Assembly: GCF_050948215.1 (NCBI RefSeq)
Contig: NC_135153.1
Span: forward strand, 3,748,058-3,812,057
DNA from: Halictus rubicundus
Taxonomy: Eukaryota > Arthropoda > Insecta > Hymenoptera > Halictidae
Direction of reading: 5' to 3'
Length of the DNA stretch: 64,000 bases
A model generated the notes under the pieces. That model did no database searches, was not told where the DNA came from, and saw only the letters and a program-made list of their open reading frames with translations. The position numbers and the translations under genes are program-made. Below, in pieces: positions 31,965-42,976 of this stretch (within the stretch, counting starts at the first letter, position 1; the number at the start of each line of letters is the position of its first letter).

Positions 31965-32833
31965 TCCCCTGTCCGTAGGCTGTTCCTGTACCTAAAATTT
32001 CTTTTTAATTTAATAGTCGTTTTGCCAATCCTAAATTTATAAATCCCAAATTACCAATTCACCAATCCCAAATTTTTATTGCTTCTCTATCCGCAGGCTG
32101 TGCTTGAACCTAAAATTTCTCTTTAATTTGATAGTTGTTTTACCAATCCCAAATTACCAATTTACTAATCCCAAATTTTTATTGCTGCTCTATCCGTAGG
32201 CTGTTCTTGTACCTAAAATTTCTCTTTAATTTAATAATCGTTTTGCCAATCCTAAAGTTATAAATCCCAAATTACCAATTTACCAATCCCAAATTTCTAT
32301 TGCTTCTCTATCCGCAGGCTGTGCTTGAACCCAAAATTTCTCTTTAATTTGATAGTTGTTTTACCAATCCCAAATTACCAATTTACTAATTCCAAATTTT
32401 TATTGCTGCTCTATCCGTAGGCTGTTCTTGTAGCTAAAATTTCTTTTTAATTTAATAGTCGTTTTGCCAATCCTAAATTTATAAATCCCAAATTACCAAT
32501 TCACCAATCCCAAATTTCTATTGCTTCTCTATCCGCAGGCTGTGCTTGAACCTAAAATTTCTCTTTAATTTGATAGTCGTTTTACCAATCCCAAATTTAT
32601 AAATCCCAAATTACCAATTTACTAATCCCAAATTTTTATTGCTGCTCTATCCGCAGGCTGTTCTTGTACCTAAAATTTCTCTTTAATTTAATAATCGTTT
32701 TGCCAATCCTAAAGTTATAAATCCCAAATTACCAATTTACCAATCCCAAATTTTGTATTGCTTCTCTATCCGCAGGCTGTCTTCTACCTAAAATTTCTCT
32801 TTAATTTTATAATCGTTTTACTAATCCCAAATT
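31965..32833 (+). repeat. Dimeric satellite, about 118-bp units
   Basis: About eight units share CTATCCGCAGGCTGT (31973, 32088, 32192, 32311, 32411, 32530, 32647, 32768, approximate) and CCTAAAATTTCTCTTTAATTT. Two unit types alternate: TTGCTTCTC..GTGCTTGAACC and TTGCTGCTC..GTTCTTGTACC, so the higher-order period is about 220-240 bp. Spacer motifs CCAATCCCAAATTACCAATT repeat within units. Confidence 0.92.
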
Positions 32834-34643
32834 TTGGTAAGTCCTCGAATCGTTTTGTAATGCAAGAGAAATAATTCGATAAAAAAGGACTTGGACAAAG
32901 TTACATGTGAAATCACAAACTGTAGCTGTCGTAAACAAACATTTGGTTCGTGTCCTCGACGGATCATTATTCTTGATCTCCGATGATTGAAGTGTACGCG
33001 AGTGGTTAAAATAAACTTGTAATGAAATTAAATAGTGACATGACGAGAACGCGCGATAATTTAACGATCTGAATTTTATTCAATATGAATGCGGTCCGTA
33101 ATGTTACGACTTCGACGGCATACAGCTCGAACAAGAACTAGACGCATGCACGATTCCAGTTTCATTTTTTCGACTTGCAATCACGCGGGATTAATTACCC
33201 GCGCGTTATTGCAACGGCGCGCGGCGGCTCTGGCCTGGAGTGTATCGAGCGTGTTTTTTTTTAGGCTATAGCCTGCTAATTTTCCGGTAAATTAATCCAC
33301 GTCTATTAAAATATCATAGATCCCCCTCCCCTCCACAAGCTACGCGCACCGCAAGTCATCACGACAGAGCGGAGCATCGAATACAATTAGCTTCCGGTGT
33401 TGCTGATCGGCTGACGTCGAATATTTATTTCCCGGCTCCACCGGTCGGACCACTCGCAGCGATCGGATTTTTTTTTTTGTTCGCCGAAGAATCAGTGTCA
33501 GTTTTAAATGCAGAAATAATATATGAGTAACGAACACGAGTCGCTCCGACGCTGGATCCATTTTATCCCTGTAAACAGAGGTATTTGCGCGCGGCCGAAC
33601 GAAAAATTCTTCTTTTCTCTTTCTTTTTTTTTTTTTTTTACGTTTCCACGTTTTTAACGTTTGCCAGCCGCCGATTGCGATCCATCTGGCCGAACGACGA
33701 CTAAATCGATTGTTTTATTGATTCTGGTGCCGGTGAATTTCGCATTCTGCCTGTCTACCGAAACGGTACCCTGTAATTTCAAAACCGGGAAAACAAGTTA
33801 TTCCGAAGCGTTTGCGCGTCGACATGGAATGGTAAAAAAAAAGGGACGGAGAGAGAGAAGGGGGGTGGGGGAGAAAAAAAAGGACGGGAAGAGAGCTGAA
33901 ATTGTCCTCGATCGAGCAGACAGCGTCTACCGGCCGCGAGCATGCGTCGGTATTTCAATTTTCACGGAAATTTCTGTGGCTTCTGGCTAGATCCAATCGC
34001 GGCTGCCCGCTCCGTTAATCGATGCTGTTACATAAAAAACAATGACGTCGACCATGCCCGCGCCACCCTTTCCGCCCCCGCCATAAAACCCCGTTCCGTT
34101 TACGTAATTCCATTGACAACGCGCGTTCGACGGTCGCGCGTAACGACGCTTAAAATCGTCGTATCCGAAAACAATTTTCGTGTAACGAGCCGCGCCTCTT
34201 TGGCCAGCCGCTTGGCAATTATAACAGCCGTTGTTGTTGCCGTCGTCGATAGCCCGACATAATTGCGCCGCAATTACCTGCCGCGACAATTGCGACGTTT
34301 CGCGCTCATTCGCTCGCTCGCTTGCTTCGACTGATCGCGAAGGCTGAATACGCTCGCACACCTCGACAGTGTTCTACGTCGAGCCTGCGAAAACACAATC
34401 GAAAGATGTTAACTGAAAAGTTGAAGAGAGAAACGTTAAAAGTTTCATTAAAACATCAAATCGATCGAAGAAGCGACGTCCTCGTTCCACACCCCGCGAC
34501 ACATCCGTAAGACACGTAATTTGAACATTCAATTTGTCACCAGTTTTCATCGATAAACATTGTTAAAATACAATGTCATTCGTTCATCCTTCTATCAGAG
34601 TTCTTTCGCTATTTTTATCAATTGTTTTCGAATTTTGTTCTAC
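32834..34643. other. Unique DNA, CpG-rich 33050-34330
   Basis: No coding gene is identified. CpG-dense DNA contains poly-T (33466-33479, 33627-33639) and purine-rich (33835-33895) tracts and open frames without motifs. It may hold regulatory sequence. Confidence 0.35.
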
Positions 34644-34896
34644 TCAAGGTCACGCGAAGGTCATAGTATCGTAGGCGGTTGAAGATATGTTAAGTTCAGC
34701 TATCGTATCGCGATGCTGAAAATATGTAACTCTATTTGAAAGAAACTCTGATTACCTTGAAAAATATGACCTTGAAAAATGTTTACCCCGTCACTGTATT
34801 TGCACGTACGAACAAAATAATTTTTTCCTTTGACATTTTTCCCTACTATAAAACTAGCGAGGTACTCAAAATGCTCGAGTTAGGTGGTACACCCTG
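34644..34896. mobile_element. Partial TA-type MITE with TCAAGGTCA sites
   Basis: The right end GGTGGTACACCCTG is followed by TA (34897-34898). TCAAGGTCA at 34644, CGAAGGTCA at 34655 and inverse TGACCTTGA at 34767 repeat the layout of 18181-18436: a half-site pair, then an inverse site about 100 bp later. The left terminus is not found. Confidence 0.5.
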
Positions 34897-35047
34897 TATA
34901 ATAGAATATAATTAATGTTAATATTGGCATGAGTAACTATAACGAGTCATTATAAATCAATGGATTTAAAGAAGAGGAGGACGTTTCTGATGTTGTCTTC
35001 GTTTAGGTTCGCCTCATTCTGACAGGTTCTGATATTTATAATTTATG

Positions 35048-35140
35048 ATTATTGAGACAGCAAAGATGCATCCATAAAGCATTATTCAACAAATTTATTT
35101 CTTTGGGTGTGTATTGTACAAAAATGGCGAAAAATTTAGG
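35048..35140 (+). repeat. Repeat N, copy 1
   Basis: TATTGAGACAGCAAAGATGC, TTCAACAAATTTATTTCTTT and ACAAAAATGGCGAAAAATTT match 51722-51791 plus 53551-53680 and, inverted, 56659-56858. In one frame all copies read close to LFNKFISLGVY, suggesting a decayed coding source, but the family is unknown. Confidence 0.65.
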
Positions 35141-35266
35141 TACACTCCTCGGCGACCAAGGTCTCTCGAGCTTCTTGGCCCATCACGGGGTGTACCTCGC
35201 GGTAGTGGGGATAGTTCTGGGGCTTTTATCGGCTAGATATTTGGGACATATATCGAGTAAAGACTG
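35141..35266 (+). mobile_element. Rep-A MITE, 5'-truncated subfamily B
   Basis: It starts inside the element at TACACTCCTCGGCGACC and ends GACATATATCGAGTAAAGACTG-TA. It contains CATCACGGGGTGTACC and GCGGTAGTGGGGATAGTTC. Confidence 0.85.
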
Positions 35267-35421
35267 TAGTTTGCCGTTTTAAGCCTCTCGCTCATTCTCC
35301 ATGTTCTCTCTCAGCTTGCTCGAGAAGCCAAAGTCAAAGTCAAGCCGTATAGGTCCTCCCATCCGCAATACGACGAAAGCCGGTCCCGAGCCATCGACTT
35401 ATAGCGGAACAAAACTGCATC

Positions 35422-35506
35422 CGGTGTTTTCTCGATATATGTCTCAAATGTCTAGCCGATAAAAATCCCAAAACTATCCCCACTGCCACGGGGTATTACC
35501 GCGCAT
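35422..35506 (-). mobile_element. Rep-A MITE, half copy joined to mariner DNA
   Basis: CCGGTGTTTTCTCGATATATG to CTGCCACGGGGTATTACCGCG is the right half of a minus-oriented Rep-A. It stops abruptly where mariner-like sequence begins. Confidence 0.8.
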
Positions 35507-35509
35507 ATA

Positions 35510-35610
35510 TCATCGATGCATTTTTTGACCTCTCCAATCAGATCGAAATTTTCCTCGGATAAGTTATGTTGGATCGACCTAATAAATATTCTAGGTCGGA
35601 AGAAATGTTT
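35510..35610 (-). pseudogene. Mariner transposase C-terminal fragment
   Basis: The minus-strand translation contains FIRSIQHNLSEENFDLIGEV, the region after the third catalytic Asp of mariner transposases. It is the same lineage as 37876-38400 (which reads FRSVQHNLSGELFDLIGEL). Only about 30 codons remain, fused to Rep-A DNA. Confidence 0.75.
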
Positions 35611-35713
35611 CGTTTTGGAGTTGAAATAGCTTCGAATGCAAAGGGTTAATACAAGGTTCACGGAGCACCAAAACTGACTATCTTACTTTCTAAAAATAAC
35701 AAGAATATGTCTA

Positions 35714-35935
35714 CAGTGTTTACTCTCTATATGTCTCAAATGTCTAGCCGATAAAAGTCCCAGAACTATCCTCACTGCCGCGGGGTATACCCCATGAGTT
35801 GCCATGAACCGTGGCCTCTAGAGCTTCGCTGACCTCTTTAACGTTCGGCGTGGATCAAAGAATCTCCTACCCGATATATGTCCCTGGCCAGACCCGTGTT
35901 GTGGACATATATCGAGGAAACACGGTATCGCGAAA
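35714..35935 (-). mobile_element. Rep-A MITE, subfamily B, full length
   Basis: TA-CAGTGTTTACTCTCTATATG at the left and GACATATATCGAGGAAACACGG-TA at the right. Contains CACTGCCGCGGGGTATACCC, ACGTTCGGCGTGGATCAAAG and CTGGCCAGACCCGTGTTGTG. It is a good reference for subfamily B, 222 bp. Confidence 0.93.
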
Positions 35936-35937
35936 TT

Positions 35938-37024
35938 GTGAAGTGAATCAATGGGTATTCTATCTTATTGTTTATTCGATACTGTAAACCAAAATGGAGG
36001 ACGCTCGAATGTGTCCGTCGCGGTTTTTTTGTTGGCCGCGAAATTTCAATACGGACGTAGCGAGCGACGCGAACGACCGCGCACGGGTGAACGAGTGCGC
36101 GAATAAACGACGAATTAGTGCGTGTCACGCGCAATATAGCGTGAAATGATTTCCTCCGGCTCTTACGTTTCCATTGTTCCCAGCGCGGGGCGTACGCGCG
36201 TTTGCATTGCACAGTTTGCCGGCACGAATCAACAGAATAAGTCACGCCTCGGCTGCACGCGATCGCGTCTGAATATCTACGGTTAGCCGGCTCGAAAGAT
36301 GTGCCTGTCGAGATACGTAAATCCGACTCGCGAAACGAAAATGGTCGACGGGGTACCTCGCCGCCGCGCAGACACGGGGAATTGTAAATTGACCCGGGGG
36401 ATTAAAATAAGTTTTCCGATCGGAGATTAAAACGGTAATGGAGCGGAGCTCTACTAATAAGCTACGGTAACGTTCTACTCCGGCTCCGCGCGAGAACGCC
36501 GAAAGTATACTGTGAGCATTTGCAATTACAGTGTTACAACTGTTCGTCCGAATTTCCACCTTGTTTAGACTAATTTATGGGACCGGGAACTTTCCTGCGG
36601 CGAATAAATAATCTCCACCGGGCAGAATGGTTAAAGGGTGCAACAATTTCCGCGTGTTTCGTTCAGTTGCAGCTGCTGCGAATGCAAAAAATTTTCCATT
36701 CTACTTATGATCCTACATTAATCCTAATAAAGCATGTTCGGTGTCTCTCGGGATCGTTAATTCTCCGCACACGCGCGAAGACAGTTATAATTTATGTGTA
36801 CACAGGAAAGCCGACCGACTCGAACATTTTGATTTTAATGGGATTATGTTGTTTTGGGAGCTGATTTCGCGCGTCGTAATAAAACGAGGATCTGGAATGA
36901 CGAAATTGCCTTATTAAAGATTAACGGTTCATTATGAAAAACGAGAACATTATTTTTTTTTATAAATCTTTTGCCAACATATTTGTCTGATTATGACCAC
37001 CAATTCTACTTCACACGAATGATA
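35938..37024. other. CpG-rich unique block
   Basis: CpG-dense unique DNA (35990-36560), then AT-richer. Open frames on the minus strand (36242-36559) and plus strand (36577-36864) carry no recognisable motif. Confidence 0.35.
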
Positions 37025-37026
37025 GG

Positions 37027-37500
37027 CAGAGTTGCCAGATCAGGGGAATTGACTCGAATGTCGCCAGATGAGGGGAGGGAGCACGAATCGAGGGGAATAC
37101 AGTTACCCTCTCTCTGCCAGTACCGAATTAGTCACGTGATATTGGGGCACGTGCACGACAGGGACAGCACACGTCACGTGACTAGGCCGTGACGAAAGCG
37201 TGGGGATGCTCGCCGTTGGGGAATGGCGTCGTAAAAGGGGAAGGTAGAGTGGGGAGACCAGTTTTAATCAAGCAACTCTGATGTAAGCACCAGTGTTGCC
37301 AGATGAGGGGAGGGAGCAAGAATCGAGGGGAATACAGTTACCCTCTCTCTGCCAGTACCGGATTAGTCACGTGATATTGGGGCACGTGCACGACAGAGAC
37401 GAAACGCGTCCCGTGACCGACCCGTAGCGGAAGAGTGGGGGAATAGCGTCGTAGAAGGGGAAGGTAGAGTGGGGAGACAAGTCCTGATCTAGCGACTCTG
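37027..37500 (+). mobile_element. hAT-like MITE dimer with flanking duplication
   Basis: Two units of the GTTGCCAGAT family: 37027-37280 and about 37291-37500. The first begins CAGAGTTGCCAGATCAGGGG and the second CAGTGTTGCCAGATGAGGGG. Both end in GACTCTG or AACTCTG. The flanks are ATGATAGG (37019-37026) and ATGCTAGG (37501-37508), 7 of 8 matching, and the spacer between units (ATGTAAGCAC) resembles the right flank, so the duplicated unit seems to include the target site. Confidence 0.85.
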
Positions 37501-37508
37501 ATGCTAGG

Positions 37509-37875
37509 ACTCGCATAGCCGCCGATTTTCAAACTAAACTTTCTCGAAAACGAAGCGTCAACCGAGAAAGTGATATTCATCTTTCTTTACTTATTTTTGC
37601 AAATAAAATCACCTCGGTTCGATGATACCACCTATGTACGAGACACGCTCTATATCGAGATAATTTATGTCACTACCGAAGACTAGTCAGAGCTGGCTGC
37701 CATCTAACATTTGGGTATCTTTTTTAGTGATATTTAGATGTTTATTCAAACATACAAGCATACAAGATTATGTTTCAAAGTATCCACCATCATTTTGTAG
37801 TAAGACTTTTTCTCATCTAGTTGGTAAATTATAGATGCGTTCCTAGAAAACGGCGGTTTACCAGATATGAAGTCA
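37509..37875. other. Unique DNA
   Basis: No feature recognised. Possibly the 3' flank or UTR of the mariner relic that follows. Confidence 0.4.
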
Positions 37876-38400
37876 TCGATTCATTTTTTGAGCTCTCCAA
37901 TCAGATCGAATAGTTCCCCGGACAAATTATGTTGGACCGACCTGAACAGATGATAGTCTGTTTGAGCCATGTATGCCGCATGACTTCCCATCCTAGTGCA
38001 CAGAGACTGTCCATCGTCCTTTGTGCAAAATGTGATCGAGCATTGTCGTGTTGCAGGATTAGGTGCCTACTCCCTTGGCCAGTGAAAGGTCGCTTTCTCT
38101 CCAATGCATCGTATACGCTCATTAATTATTGTTGCTGGCAGAAATCTGCAGCAATTGTTTGGCTGGGTTGAAGCAGTTCATAATGACAGCAAAACTTTCT
38201 TGTCCGTGAATATTGGACTTTTCCGTGGACGCGGAAGATTCTCCGGAATTAAACCATGATTTTCTTCGTTTCGGGTTGCTACATAGGAACCATTATTCAG
38301 CAAATATGATTTCGCGCACACCATAGGGCACCCAACGACCAAGCTCCAGAGTTTTACCTAACTTTTTAAGGCGAAGAGATATCGATCGCATGTTACAGGG
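37876..38400 (-). pseudogene. Mariner transposase pseudogene
   Basis: Reading leftward there are KKLGKTLELGRWVPY (mariner WVPHEL signature, about 38360), then a CHYELLQP-like part, ILQHDNARSHFAQRTMDSL (second catalytic Asp, about 38045) and TDYHLFRSVQHN (third Asp region, about 37955). Frames change at least twice, and the PPYSPD segment before the third Asp is deleted. No HTH domain or TIRs are visible. It is a dead fragment of a lineage also seen at 35.5 kb. Confidence 0.88.
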
Positions 38401-38520
38401 TCTTTTTAAAGCCGAAGATCGGCACTTTAAGACGTTGCCAAGAGCGAAAAGAAAGTGTAATATAAACGAAAGTTAAACGATCAATTGAACGAAAAGGCAC
38501 CGAACTCATTCGCACAACTA

Positions 38521-39029
38521 CAGTCAGGGACAAAAATCTAGGACACCGCGTTCCCTTGCGTTTCCGTGTGACGTCGGAAGAACATCTACATTTTAGTAAA
38601 ACATTTACAGGTGAAGCTTTACCTCAGGAAACCAGGAATTTTTAACTTTTTTTTATGCAGTCCTATAGATTTTGACGAGAAAATTCCGAAAATCCGAATT
38701 TCAATCCCAGGGGATCACTAGTTCAAAAGTAATGCGTGTGCAAAGTTGTGCGATTTTCAACGTTTTTGACAGGTAGGGCGCCGCCATATTGGTATGCAGT
38801 GACCTTCGCGCGTCGCTTGCACGAGCGATATCTTTACGCACGTATAACTTTTGAACTCATCCTCTTTCTTTTGAACTTTTGATCTCCTAGGATTGAAACT
38901 GGGATTTTCGGCATTCTCTCGCCAAAATCTACAGAATTACATAAAAAAACTTAAAAACTTTTTGGTTTCCTGAAGCAAAGTTAAGCCCAATCATATTTTA
39001 CACATATCCTATCTTTTTGTCCCCGACTG
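38521..39029. mobile_element. Tc1-like TA element, CAGTCGGGGACAAAAA ends
   Basis: CAGTCAGGGACAAAAATCTA at the left and ATCTTTTTGTCCCCGACTG at the right, with TA flanking (38519-38520, 39030-39031). TIRs match over about 25 bp with four differences. Inside is a second inverted pair (AACCAGGAATTTTTAACTTT versus AAAAACTTTTTGGTTTCC) shared with 18691-19130 and 61775-61935. It is 509 bp and non-coding. Confidence 0.88.
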
Positions 39030-39031
39030 TA

Positions 39032-40735
39032 ATACATCAACATAGAACTCCATACTCTCCCTCTCTGTCTCTCTCTACAAAAAAAAAAAAAAATTAAGAA
39101 CTAGACTACTTTCGTCAAGGGGATTTTGCCACCTGTGCACCGTGATCGAGGCGAAAGCGGCGCCAGGTAAGAGCATAACCGCGAGAGATCCAGGGCGAAG
39201 TAGATCGAGCGGGAGACTCTCCCCGAGCGAGTAAAGTTTATCACTTAAACCCGCAACGCTGTCGGCCGATTTCGTCGGCCCGGGGGTGGATGTAAGAGGG
39301 GTGGGGGCGGGGGGGAATGGGGTATAGGGCGGGAATGTCACGAGCGCGAAGCGTGCACGGCCCGTGTCGGCAATTACAGCGGCGCAGCTGCGCTTTCAGA
39401 CAGAACTTCTGATAGTTTAATGAGCCACGTCGGAAAACTTTTAAACGGCTCCGCACGTTATATCCCGTGGCGGCCGCTCGGATACGACAAGCCTACGGGC
39501 TGGAAAGCGAACGAACGGCCGTCGGCTGGGGTCGCAGGTTCAACAACCCCCCAGCCCGGCATTAGGGACGCCTGCCAGAAATCATGTTCACCTGCGAGCA
39601 GTCGAACGCCGCGCCGCGCCGCACCGCACCGCACCGCACCGCACGGAAACGCACGCGTTGCCGCCACGTGATAGGGAGAGGCTCGTTTCAGAAGATACCA
39701 AGGTGTTCGAAAGCAGAAACGCGATACCACGATATCGCCTATGGTCGGAACGCCGAGCGCCCCGCTGAGCCGCGCCGCGCCGGAGCGGAGCGGAGCGTTT
39801 TTATCTGGGCCCGTACCAGCTCGCCAGGCTACTGTTACCCGCGAAAATTAGCAATTTGCTTGCGGCCGTAAACCGTTAACGACCGGGAACCGAGAGGAGA
39901 CGCCGCGCGAGCTACGCCAGTCCGCGCAGAACGCGGCCATTCGGATTTCTAAGAGGCTCCGGTACAAGGATGTTTGACCATGCGTAAGATTCCACCGGGG
40001 ATTCGCTGATTTCGAGAAAGAGATACGCGCCGGTATCCCGTTAAATACTCTCGAGTTATCCCTGCTATTTCTCGGATTGAGTCCCTTCTTCGGCTCTCGC
40101 TTCGGCGAACGCTTCGAGAGGTGGATGTTTATGCAATTTCCAATTCCTGTAGTCAAATTTTAAGAGCCAAGGCTAGTCACGTGACTTTTTCAGACTCAGC
40201 AGCTCGGTAACTGCTGTATAATTTCCGTTGACAGCCTTCAGCCACTGACTTGAGATCCGTCTTGGTCTTGATCCGACGGGTCTGTGACTAAACTTGTCAC
40301 ATTTTTTGCCCTGTGTTATCGATATTATGAATTCTGACGCTAGAAATGTGTTTCAAGTTTTTGGCTTTATTTCGCAGAGAATCAAGACAAAATATCGCTA
40401 CTCTCGATTTCATCCAGAAAACTCATCCAATGGCATAAAAATGCTTGCATTCCACGGCACGCGTATCCTCAATTTCGAGATTCCCCGAAGGAATCTGGTT
40501 TCCCGAAAATTTCGAGAATATAACATATGACAATCTTGAAAATAATTCGTGATGGGCAGCATTCTTTCAATTTACAATAAATAATTACACTTATTATTTA
40601 TTTGTGCCCCATTCCTATTCCATATATTCCGAATTGTATAAATTTATAATAATTGATTAAATAAGTAAAAAGTACAATAACGTAATTTGCAAAATCATGA
40701 ATGTATTCGTTAAAACGAATATAAATAGTTGGTGG
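39032..40735. other. CpG-rich block then AT-rich unique DNA
   Basis: 39080-40160 is CpG-dense with pentamer repeats near 39608-39645. 40160-40735 is unique and AT-richer. A 14-base poly-A lies at 39079-39092. Frames such as 39458-39730 minus are translations of the GC repeats, not genes. Confidence 0.35.
39606..39647. repeat. (CGCAC/CGCCG)n pentamer repeat
   Basis: GCCGCGCCGCGCCGCACCGC runs on as CGCAC pentamers, about eight units. Similar pentamers (CGCTC/CGCCG) occur at 57371-57432 and near 39768-39797. Confidence 0.9.
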
Positions 40736-40875
40736 GTTCTCGGAATTTTCAGAAATCACGACTCTTTAAGGAATCCCGATTATTTCGAGAATCTCGATAA
40801 ATGCGAGAATCTCGACTTCTCCGGGAATCCCGACACTTTCGAGAATCTCGAAATTTTCGTGTTTTCGTGAAAAAA
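40736..40875. repeat. Degenerate tandem of CGAGAATCTCGA-like units
   Basis: TTTCGAGAATCTCGATAAAT, GCGAGAATCTCGACTTCT, CCGGGAATCCCGACACTT and TTCGAGAATCTCGAAATTTT follow each other at about 25-30 bp spacing. Each core is a near-palindrome. Similar words occur at 40470-40515. Confidence 0.7.
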
Positions 40876-42030
40876 TGTCGTGTTCCCGATCCGACCCGAT
40901 ATTTCGAGTTCTCGCACATCCCTAATTATCACCGTCGATAATCGGGCAACGAAAACAGGGTAACCAAACTCCGTCAGGGGCCCTGACACTGATGAGTATA
41001 ACTCGACCCTTATGACCCGATGTCACAGAATTCGTCGGGAGCCATATCGGAACCGACCCTTGTCAGAATAAGCTCCACTTCACCGCACTATCCTCGGCAA
41101 ATTCGCGTGCGACCCGATCGAAAATACCGCTAGTAGGTCGACTCAGTTTTCATTGAGCGTCGTAACTCGAGCGTCGCGACGCGTCGTCGCGACCGCTCGA
41201 TAATGGTTAGAGATTCGGCGAACGACGGGCAAATAACGCAACGACGGGACGGATCGTTCGATAACGGAGCGAGATAGGAGGTGGGAGTGACGGTTGAAAG
41301 AAGACGACATAGAGAGGGAGAGAGAGAGAGAAAGAGAGAAAGAGAGTCAGGGCGCGGTGTGGCGGTCGGAAGCGGTTGTCGTGTGGAAAAGTCATAAAAG
41401 TTTGAATGAAAAGTGACTCGGTTCTCCATGACTTCTTAACCACGAGCGCGATTTATTCATAGGTATGGCCACGGGCAGCGGCGCGGCGCGGCGGCGTATA
41501 GGTGCGCACGTACCGGAGGTCGCATTCGGGAAAAGTTTCTCCCCGAGGTACGAAATATTTGATGGGGGCCAGGAGGGGGTTGGTTTATCGATCGGGACGG
41601 AACATTTTTGTCGCGCCATTAATGCCGCGAGGCGGACAAAGCGGGCCGCGCGGTTTCGCCGTCTCGCCGCGCCGCCGCGCCGGTCGATTTAACGCGGCCA
41701 GATTAAAAAGTTAAATTACTTTCGGAAACTTAGATGACGTATCGTTCGACGGGAAATCTGCGAGCAGCCGCGCGGAAACTCTTCGAGCCCTTTCGCAGGG
41801 CGCACAGTGGGCGAAAACGCGAAATCGGCGCTCGAAAATGGAAATTTTTCCTTTTGTTTTTTAAATAAATGGGTGATGGGGATGTTTTAAGAACATTGCA
41901 AAGGAAACAAATCCGGACAACATTTTTTATTCCTCTCCACGACCCACAGGAGGTTGGCAAAGTTCGAGGAACAAATGAAGAACGCGAAATTGTCTCCTTT
42001 CACATGATGTTCCCAATATTCAAGTGCAAT
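40876..42030. other. CpG-rich unique block
   Basis: CpG-dense unique DNA (41090-41810) with a GA tract at about 41315-41347. Overlapping frames in all directions (for example 41465-41692 plus, 41392-41619 minus) show no domains. Confidence 0.35.
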
Positions 42031-42034
42031 TTAA

Positions 42035-42269
42035 CACGTTGAGTGCCATGTCATACATATTTGGGCGAGGGAATGATGTGTCCAGGTTTTAAAATGAATT
42101 TTTACGTTAATATATTCATTGTATCAAATGTGATTAGGATCTGTAAAATTCGAGAAAGTTGGAGGACTACTCAATATCATGCGTTTAATTTCTCTCAATT
42201 TTTATTTCATTAAATAGCCTACTTTGATTTTATGGAATTTTTGAGGTTTCTAGTTTCGCAGTCAAAGTG
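42035..42269 (+). mobile_element. piggyBac-like TTAA MITE, second copy
   Basis: TTAA lies on both sides (42031-42034, 42270-42273). Ends are CACGTTGAGTGCCATG and the inverse of CACTTTGACTGCG. The whole length matches 16748-16972 (TCCAGGTTTTAAAATGAATT, GATTAGGATCTGTAAAA, GGAGGACTAC.CAATATCAT). Here the subterminal palindrome is mutated (CATACATATTTGGG), and a short insertion (TCTCAATT) lengthens the copy. Confidence 0.88.
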
Positions 42270-42312
42270 TTAAAAGAAAACTATTAGGAACAGCTAACAA
42301 GGACAAAGTTAA

Positions 42313-42922
42313 ATGGTCCAATGGGGCTCACACGATGCCATATAAATATTTGTTCTTGTGTTATTTTCTTTTAGAGATCTCAAGGTCACTTCTACTTTTT
42401 TTAACAGGATCACCCCTTTTTAAACACCTACCATGATAGTTCATTTCGTTAGGAATTCAGTGACTGTAATTACTCAAGGTCATTCAGGGTCACACGCAGA
42501 GACGTATAAGATTTAAAATATAAGAGCAGTATACTTGTTAATTATAGCCGTGTTTACACAGATACATTTTTATAAACGGGCTCTGAAGGAATGTCGAACT
42601 CTGACAAGTACATCCGAGGTGATATTCGTACATACTGTGATGATAGGCTAATGCATATTTTCAACTGTTGTTGGAGCACTCATCTATACGCTATCTTTCA
42701 TCAAAAATAATGTTTTTAAATTTTATACGTTTCCTCTGTCTGTGACCTTGAATGGCCTTGAGTAATTATAGCCATTGAGTTTCTAATGAAAAGGACCATC
42801 ATCGTAGGCGTTTAACAAGAGGTGGTTCCGTTAAAAAAAGAAGAAGGTGGCCTTGAGATTTCTTAAAAAAGATAACAAAAGCAAATATTTTCATGGCATC
42901 GTGTGAGCCTCATTGAACCATT
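42313..42922. mobile_element. Large foldback element with TCAAGGTCA sites
   Basis: The ends TGGTCCAATGGGGCTCACAC and the inverse of GTGTGAGCCTCATTGAACCA open two arms of about 200-250 bp each. Matching internal words include CACGATGCCAT, AGATCTCAAGG/CCTTGAGATTTC and TGTAATTACTCAAGG/CCTTGAGTAATTATAG. TCAAGGTCA occurs at 42380 and 42474, the inverse at 42743. It is non-coding with no clear TSD. Confidence 0.8.
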
Positions 42923-42935
42923 CGCCTTTCGTTAC

Positions 42936-42959
42936 GGATGCCGACTATAGTCGGCATCC
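42936..42959. repeat. Perfect 24-bp palindrome
   Basis: The segment from GGATGCCGACTA through TAGTCGGCATCC equals its own reverse complement. It resembles the subterminal hairpin of the TTAA element at 55352 (ATGCCGCT...AGCGGCAT), so it may be a remnant end. Confidence 0.9.
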
Positions 42960-42976
42960 ACGCGACGTCCTGTGTA

